A stretch of DNA of 19,343 nt, taken from contig JBBROE010000086.1 of NCBI GenBank assembly GCA_038229695.1, positions 1-19,343 on the forward strand, written 5' to 3'. The notes beneath the pieces were generated by a model that did no database searches, was not told the origin of the DNA, and saw only the letters and a program-made list of their open reading frames with translations. Source of the DNA: JACMLD01 sp038229695 (GTDB lineage: Bacteria; Bacteroidota; Bacteroidia; Chitinophagales; Chitinophagaceae). A program made the position numbers and the translations under genes. The stretch's first letter is position 1. Every line of letters begins with the position of its first letter. This document shows positions 15,348-19,343 of this stretch, in pieces.

Positions 15348-16589
15348 TTATTTAAAGGTGAATGCAAAGGTCAGCGAGCTGGCATACAGGGCGGTCGACT
15401 GTGTATAGTGCCCAAAGCGTACATCCAGCGCATTGAAATGTTTATTCAGGATGCCATCTGGGGGGGCAAGGTGAAAACCCGCGCCAATGTAATGACTCGT
15501 CAGGGCAGACAGCGCATAGTTGCTGCTGTAGTACTGCTCGGCAGCGGTATGCGCTCCATACGGGGCGAAGAAATTTATTGCGGTCTGGGTGTAGTACCGG
15601 TAAAACGGTGCTACCGAGAAGAACGGCGTTATTTTTACCGGCACTTCCAGCTCAGCCGTATGCGCTTTCAGTCCCCAATCGTCTATATAATACCGGTAGT
15701 ACGTCCTGATCACCACCCGGTCTCCCGCGAAGTAATTTAAGCGCACGCCAATCGGCAGTTTCTTGCGGATACCCGGCAGGTTCTCCACCTGAACACTGCC
15801 ATCGTTAAAATATACCCGGTGAAAAGGCAGGCCCAGGTAACCGTTCTGTGCCACAAGATCCAACACCACGCTAACCTGCATCCGGCTGTTGATGATTTGC
15901 TCGGCCCCCAGGGAAAGCGTATAGGTATTCCGGGGGCTGGACGGGATGGAGCTCTTACCTTCATAACCACCCCCGTTACCCACCGTATTTCCGCTGGCTG
16001 TCGTGTAGGTGGTCGGCGACGTAGCAACCGTCTGTGGTATCAGTTCGGAAGGATAAATAAGTTTTACCTTATCGAAATACCCGGAGAGTTTGGCATTTAC
16101 CGTGGTACCATCGCCGATCTTACGGCCGGCATGAACATCCAGCCCAAACGATTTATAATTGTATTCAGTGGAGAAGTAGGTACCGAAACCAATGCTGTTG
16201 CCACGGCTGTTTTCAGCGGTATAATCCAGTGAAGGATAAATCCTGGTGCCGCCTGTCTTCGACGCTCCTGACTTGGACACGTAAGCGGAAGAGGCGGACG
16301 TATGGTGATCGAAACCCACGTCTACGCCAAGGGTATGTTTGGTGTTGTGGGTATCCCAGCCGACGAATTTCACATCCAGTCCGTTCGACAGATCCACCAC
16401 ATGTTCGGTGCCGATTCCGCCGGTGACCGGCGAATGAATTCCTTCCTGCGTGTAATAGCCGGTTACAAAATTCACCTCGTCCAGCCGGAGCGGACGGGAT
16501 GCGTAAACAGAATCTTTCTTTGTCGGCTGGGCAAAAGCGCCCATGCAAAGTATATAAATCCCAACGAGTGTCAAACAGATTTTACGCAT
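15348..16589 (-). CDS. DUF3570 outer-membrane beta-barrel protein, possible flavoprotein
   Basis: This 413-residue exported protein has a signal peptide at about residues 1-20 (MRKICLTLVGIYILCMGAFA, cleavage near AFA-Q). Alternating strands rich in Tyr, Gly and Thr and a C-terminus ending in Phe-Lys (LTFAFTFK) fit an outer-membrane barrel. The DUF3570 signature is seen in FNDGSVQVENLPGIRKKLPI (261-280), RTYYRYYIDDWGLKAHT (295-311) and FAPYG (341-345). Residues 94-101 read DHHTSASS, in the region where other members, as I recall, have D-x-L-T-G-A-S. This resembles FMN-attachment sequences used by ApbE enzymes, and an ApbE gene lies in the same operon. It is the last of four same-strand genes, 21 bp after DUF4266. 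The function of the family is not established. Confidence 0.85.
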   Translation of the reverse strand: MRKICLTLVGIYILCMGAFAQPTKKDSVYASRPLRLDEVNFVTGYYTQEGIHSPVTGGIGTEHVVDLSNGLDVKFVGWDTHNTKHTLGVDVGFDHHTSASSAYVSKSGASKTGGTRIYPSLDYTAENSRGNSIGFGTYFSTEYNYKSFGLDVHAGRKIGDGTTVNAKLSGYFDKVKLIYPSELIPQTVATSPTTYTTASGNTVGNGGGYEGKSSIPSSPRNTYTLSLGAEQIINSRMQVSVVLDLVAQNGYLGLPFHRVYFNDGSVQVENLPGIRKKLPIGVRLNYFAGDRVVIRTYYRYYIDDWGLKAHTAELEVPVKITPFFSVAPFYRYYTQTAINFFAPYGAHTAAEQYYSSNYALSALTSHYIGAGFHLAPPDGILNKHFNALDVRFGHYTQSTALYASSLTFAFTFK

Positions 16590-16610
16590 AGTACTGGTTG
16601 ATAATTGAAA

Positions 16611-16829
16611 CTAATTGCAACCGCATCCTCCACCGGTTTTTCCGCCATTGGCACCGGCAGCGCCTTCCCGGTAATTTTGAAAATTCAATTCGTTTTTCTG
16701 GCTTTTCCTGGCGCCCAGCAGCATATCCGCATCGTTCAGTTTATTTTTCTGGTATTCCTTTACATGCACGCAGGAGCCGAATGCCAGGGCAACAGCCAGC
16801 ACGGGAAACAGGATTTTCCTTGTAGACAT
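16611..16829 (-). CDS. DUF4266 small lipoprotein with GGGCGCN tail
   Basis: This 72-residue exported lipoprotein has MSTRKILFPVLAVALAFGSC as its type II signal peptide, with the lipidated Cys at residue 20. The mature part is only 53 residues, and the family core is seen in VKEYQKNKLNDADM (23-36) and YREGAAGANGG (53-63). The protein ends GGGCGCN (66-72), with Cys69 and Cys71 as a C-terminal Cys-x-Cys. This tail is characteristic of DUF4266. It starts 12 bases after the apbE stop and ends 21 bases before the DUF3570 start. It probably sits in the periplasm or on a membrane face beside the barrel. The Cys pair may form a vicinal-type disulfide, a metal site or a redox relay; none of these is shown by the sequence. 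Confidence 0.82.
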   Translation of the reverse strand: MSTRKILFPVLAVALAFGSCVHVKEYQKNKLNDADMLLGARKSQKNELNFQNYREGAAGANGGKTGGGCGCN

Positions 16830-16841
16830 AATAGTTATTAA

Positions 16842-17789
16842 TTAGCTGAAGTGAAGATTTTGAGTCGTATAAATCCGGTCGTAATCGTCAATGACAATGG
16901 CTTCCATGTTTTTTATCTGGTTAACCATATCCAGCCCCGCTTTAATACCCATGATGGTAACGGGTGTCGCCATCGCATCTGCGATTTCGGCATTCGGCGT
17001 AATAATGGTGACACTTTTGATTCCTTTTACGGGCAGGCCGGTCCTCGGGTCTATCGTGTGCGAATATTTCTCGCCGTTCACCATAATAAATTTTTCATAA
17101 TTTCCGGAGGTGGCAATGGCCATATCCGTGATGTTGAGATACGAAAAAACATGACCGGAGAGATTGGGGTTGACAATACCAATCGTCCAAGGGCTGCCAT
17201 CCGGCTGGCATCCCCAGGCAGTGAGGTCACCGGACGCGTTTACGATGCCATTGGCTAAGCCGGCATTAACCAGGACCGCCTTTGCCCTTTCCGCCGCATA
17301 TCCTTTTCCAATTCCCCCAAACCCTATCCGCATGCCTTCATGCAGGAGAAACACAGTACAGTTGTCACGGTCCAGGATGATATTCCTGTAATTAATAAGC
17401 CGCACCATCCTCTTAGCAGTGGCTTTATCCGGCAGGCTGTTCATGTGCTGATCAAAATTCCAGAGCTTTTTATCTACCGACCCGTAACTGATATCAAAGG
17501 CTCCCTGGGTAAGGGCTGATATTTTAAGCGACCGTTCGATCAGCTGAAATACTTCGCGGCTGACCGCCACCGGTTGCCTGCCTGCAGCGGCATTGATCTG
17601 GTTGGTCTCGCTGTCATCGCTGAAGGTGGTCAGGAGTTGTTCAATCCGGCGGATTTCATTTACGGCCGCATCAATAAGCCGCCCGGCTGCAGCTTCATCC
17701 TTGTGGACCACGCTGATTTCAAAAGCGTTGCCCATGAGCTTCATGGTTCGTTTATACAATTGATCAGTTACCAGCTCAGCGTGCTGCAT
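16842..17789 (-). CDS. apbE: FAD:protein FMN transferase (ApbE family)
   Basis: The enzyme transfers FMN from FAD to a Ser or Thr of a partner protein. From the ATG at 17789 it has 315 residues. The core blocks are MRIGFGGIGKGYAAE (153-167), ASGDL (185-189), YSHTIDPRTG (242-251) and the Mg-binding ADAMAT (270-275). TLxLMGNxFEISVV-like sequence near residues 16-28 matches the Bacteroidota group. An upstream in-frame ATG (17912) lies deep inside the thioredoxin gene and gives no sensible N-terminus. The chosen start overlaps the thioredoxin stop by 14 bases. No signal peptide is visible from any start, unlike the usual lipoprotein ApbE, so it may act in the cytoplasm. Its likely targets are the neighbouring exported proteins, above all the DUF3570 barrel. 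Confidence 0.9.
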   Translation of the reverse strand: MQHAELVTDQLYKRTMKLMGNAFEISVVHKDEAAAGRLIDAAVNEIRRIEQLLTTFSDDSETNQINAAAGRQPVAVSREVFQLIERSLKISALTQGAFDISYGSVDKKLWNFDQHMNSLPDKATAKRMVRLINYRNIILDRDNCTVFLLHEGMRIGFGGIGKGYAAERAKAVLVNAGLANGIVNASGDLTAWGCQPDGSPWTIGIVNPNLSGHVFSYLNITDMAIATSGNYEKFIMVNGEKYSHTIDPRTGLPVKGIKSVTIITPNAEIADAMATPVTIMGIKAGLDMVNQIKNMEAIVIDDYDRIYTTQNLHFS

Positions 17790-18213
17790 CCATTGCCTGT
17801 TTGATGTCCTCGATAAAGGCTTCTGCGCCTGATTTGGGATACCCATCCCATTCTTTGAGCAATTTTCCATCGGCTGTAAGCAGCATCGTGGAAGGGAAAA
17901 TGCCGGCGGCATTGTACTGGTCAGCCAGCTTGTTGTTTTGTTCCTGCTGCGCCTTTGGCAACTGATTTTTTTTCAACCGGGGGAAGTCCGCATTCAACAG
18001 CACCAGTTTGCTCCCCGCCATCGTGGCAAAAGCTTCGCTGTCGAAAATTTCCTTGTGCAGCCTGATGCAGGGTCCGCACCAGTCGGAGCCCGAAAAGTTG
18101 AGGAGAATAAATCCATGTTCCAGGGCTGCTTTTTCTTTAGCAGCCTTGAAATCGGTCAGCCATGGCGCTGAAGTGCTGACCATTAACGCCCATATCAACA
18201 ATAATTTCATCAT
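17776..18213 (-). CDS. Exported thioredoxin-like protein
   Basis: This 145-residue protein has a short signal peptide (MMKLLLIWALMVSTSA, about 1-16) and a thioredoxin fold. The redox motif WCGPC is at about residues 45-49 after LLNFSGSD. The block KEIFDSEAFA and a long basic insert (about 78-100) follow, and the cis-Pro loop GIFPSTMLL is at about 104-112. DGYPKSGAEAFIEDI closes the fold. Either of two adjacent ATGs (18213 or 18210) could be used. It is the first gene of the four-gene minus-strand operon and overlaps apbE by 14 bases. It is probably periplasmic and reduces or oxidises a partner disulfide. The CxC tail of the DUF4266 lipoprotein is the obvious candidate, but that pairing is inference. 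Confidence 0.87.
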   Translation of the reverse strand: MMKLLLIWALMVSTSAPWLTDFKAAKEKAALEHGFILLNFSGSDWCGPCIRLHKEIFDSEAFATMAGSKLVLLNADFPRLKKNQLPKAQQEQNNKLADQYNAAGIFPSTMLLTADGKLLKEWDGYPKSGAEAFIEDIKQAMDAAR

Positions 18214-18632
18214 AGTATCAAACCGCTTGTTAACTGAAAATAGCGCTAAATGTTTTATTGTTCGCCGAAATTGCCGGCAGTTGTCTTGCCGGAATGCTTA
18301 CCAGGCACGGATTCGCACCTTTGTTATTGAACTGTTATTCTGATCGATGCCGAATCCATTCAGTTTTTGCAACCGCCATGCGGCAACCCGTTAACCACCC
18401 ATATACTATCCTGGTGCTGGTACAGGCTGTAGGTCGGGTTACAGTGGTAAACGCGGCTGATTGACAAATGTCGGGCACGAACGCCAACAAGGTAGTTACC
18501 GGTTTGTGAAAAAACCAGGTAATTGACTTGTTTCGTAGAAACGGGGATAAATTTGAGTAAAGTCGCTCCCCGCCCCAGTGCGACTCGCAGGCGGCCTGAA
18601 GATCCACCTATGAGCCGTTTCCAGCATCGCAG
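18214..18632. other. Gene-free stretch upstream of the redox operon
   Basis: These 419 bases hold no convincing gene in either direction; the longest open frames are short, Arg/Ser/Thr-rich and match nothing I recognise. The part near 18214-18300 should carry the promoter of the thioredoxin operon, but no good TAnnTTTG is seen on that strand. TTGCCGG occurs twice (18271-18277 and 18286-18292), and CCGGCA/TGCCGG (18274-18279 / 18287-18292) form a 6-bp dyad. A second dyad (AGTCGC/GCGACT, 18561-18585) lies about 50 bp after the glycosidase stop and could weakly terminate it. Confidence 0.5.
18561..18585 (-). terminator. Weak terminator-like hairpin downstream of the GH43-type gene
   Basis: AGTCGC (18561-18566) and GCGACT (18580-18585) can form a 6-bp stem with a 13-base GC-rich loop. 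Read on the minus strand, it lies 47 bases after the glycosidase stop and is followed by a short T-containing stretch (GCGACTTTACTCAAATTT) rather than a true T-run. This is a tentative call. Confidence 0.25.
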
Positions 18633-19343
18633 CTACCGGGTTCCCGAGGGGAGGGGCTGGGGCTGCGTAGTGGGTCCGTAAATTTTAAGGAGGCCCCGTT
18701 CAGCTGTCATTCTGTCGATGCACACCACCCGGTCGTTCCCGGTTGCCGTAGTTCGGGCATGATATACGCAAAACATTTCTTTCCCGTCCGGCGACCAGGT
18801 AACGCTGTTGTGACCAGTGCCCGTAATAGTGCCGCCAGCGGCGGTATTTTTTTCCAATACCGGGTTGTTCGCTGCCTTGCTGAAAGGACCCAGCGGCGAT
18901 TTTCCCGTTGCATAGCCAACCGCATAATTTTTACCGCCGAAATAGTTGGCCGAATACATCAGGTAATAATCGTCTCCCTTCCTGAACGTGACAGATCCTT
19001 CAGTCCAGCGCCGGTTAATCTCACGGTCCGTAACGGAACGGCTTTCCCATTCAGCCTGCCTGTCGTTTAATTTTTTGGGGGGCTGCAACAGCAGCACCGG
19101 TGCACCCTTTACGCCGCGAAAATCGGGTTGTAGCTCAACCCCATACACCCAGCTCTCCTCGATATCCTGGTACCAACCTTTTTGTTTTGTGAGTTGTGAC
19201 AGTTCACTTTCAACCGGGTGTTTATAACAGCAACGGGAGTAATAGAGATAACATTTTCCGTCGTGGTCAAAAAACACGTTGGCATCGATGATCGGGTAAC
19301 CGGGGTCAAACACAGGCTGGTCAGCATAGTCTTTAAAAGGTCC
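18633..19343 (-). CDS. GH43-type glycosidase, 3' part (N-terminus cut by window edge)
   Basis: The frame is open to the right edge, so the GTG at 19311-19313 is not taken as the start; 236 residues are visible. GPFKDYADQPVFDPGYPIID leads into IDANVFFDHDGKCYLYYSR, whose Asp20 fits the GH43 pKa-modulating Asp. RRWTEGSVTFRKGDDYYLMY supplies the likely catalytic acid Glu115. TGTGHNSVTWSPDGKEMFCV carries His178, in the place of the metal-binding His. The catalytic base Asp would lie in the missing blade. GH43 enzymes are five-bladed propellers that usually cleave arabinose- or xylose-containing polysaccharides, mostly outside the cytoplasm; a signal peptide cannot be checked here. The protein ends directly after the last blade, so there is no added binding domain. 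The substrate is unknown. Confidence 0.78.
   Translation of the reverse strand, partial: GPFKDYADQPVFDPGYPIIDANVFFDHDGKCYLYYSRCCYKHPVESELSQLTKQKGWYQDIEESWVYGVELQPDFRGVKGAPVLLLQPPKKLNDRQAEWESRSVTDREINRRWTEGSVTFRKGDDYYLMYSANYFGGKNYAVGYATGKSPLGPFSKAANNPVLEKNTAAGGTITGTGHNSVTWSPDGKEMFCVYHARTTATGNDRVVCIDRMTAERGLLKIYGPTTQPQPLPSGTR

Noticed and set aside
16842..17912. Longer ApbE start at 17912
   Set aside because: The extra 41 residues lie inside the thioredoxin coding region, contain no signal peptide and precede the conserved N-terminus.
18528..18555. Perfect TAnnTTTG (TAAATTTG, 18548-18555) with TTG 17 bp upstream on the plus strand
   Set aside because: It points into the antisense strand of the glycosidase gene with no gene to serve. 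An element with six fixed bases is expected several times in a window this size by chance.
18335..18607. 90-residue open frame on the minus strand in the gene-free stretch
   Set aside because: Its composition is Arg/Thr/Ser-rich without recognisable motifs, and it has no supporting start context. It looks like chance open frame.
1..19343. Search by eye for CRISPR arrays, tRNA genes, insertion sequences and phage genes
   Set aside because: No repeat-spacer pattern, tRNA-like fold, transposase motif or integrase was recognised.

Overview
The window looks like chromosomal DNA of a Bacteroidota bacterium, probably close to Chitinophagaceae. The evidence is the protein families present (a large YfhO-type membrane protein, and a DUF3570/DUF4266/ApbE/thioredoxin set), mostly weak Shine-Dalgarno sequences, and a TAnnTTTG-type promoter ahead of the main operon. 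No tRNA, rRNA, CRISPR array, transposase or phage gene was recognised. The genus assignment is an inference and was not checked by any search.

Left two thirds (1-10498): a surface-polysaccharide locus. A Wzx-type flippase runs off the left edge on the minus strand. Divergent from it is a tightly packed plus-strand operon (1420-6694): glucose-1-phosphate cytidylyltransferase (rfbF), CDP-glucose 4,6-dehydratase (rfbG), an RmlC-like 3,5-epimerase, a TylC3/TcaB9-like sugar C-methyltransferase, an SDR-type ketoreductase and an FkbM methyltransferase. No rfbH-type 3-dehydrase is present. The set therefore predicts a CDP-activated, 3-C-methyl-branched 6-deoxyhexose rather than a 3,6-dideoxyhexose. 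A lone reverse-strand gene (6705-7457) resembles metal-dependent sugar O-methyltransferases. Three glycosyltransferase-type genes follow on the plus strand (7506-10498). The stretch from about 5924 to 8400 is visibly richer in A+T than its surroundings, which suggests a separately acquired segment.

Middle (10500-15333): a minus-strand pair, an 837-residue YfhO-family membrane protein followed by a GT4-type glycosyltransferase, probably modifies an envelope polymer or lipid. Divergent from it is a dipeptide epimerase of the enolase superfamily, which probably recycles peptidoglycan peptides. The 137-bp divergent gap holds a strong 37-nt dyad.

Right (15348-18213): a four-gene minus-strand operon encodes an exported thioredoxin-like protein, an ApbE-type FAD:protein FMN transferase, a 72-residue DUF4266 lipoprotein ending in GGGCGCN, and a DUF3570 outer-membrane-barrel protein. 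The barrel carries D-x-x-T-S-A-S, which resembles the sequences that ApbE enzymes flavinylate. This is the best candidate for an undescribed system: a cell-envelope redox module with a flavinylated barrel and a Cys-x-Cys lipoprotein. A gene-free stretch (18214-18632) then separates it from the 3' part of a GH43-type glycosidase gene that runs off the right edge.
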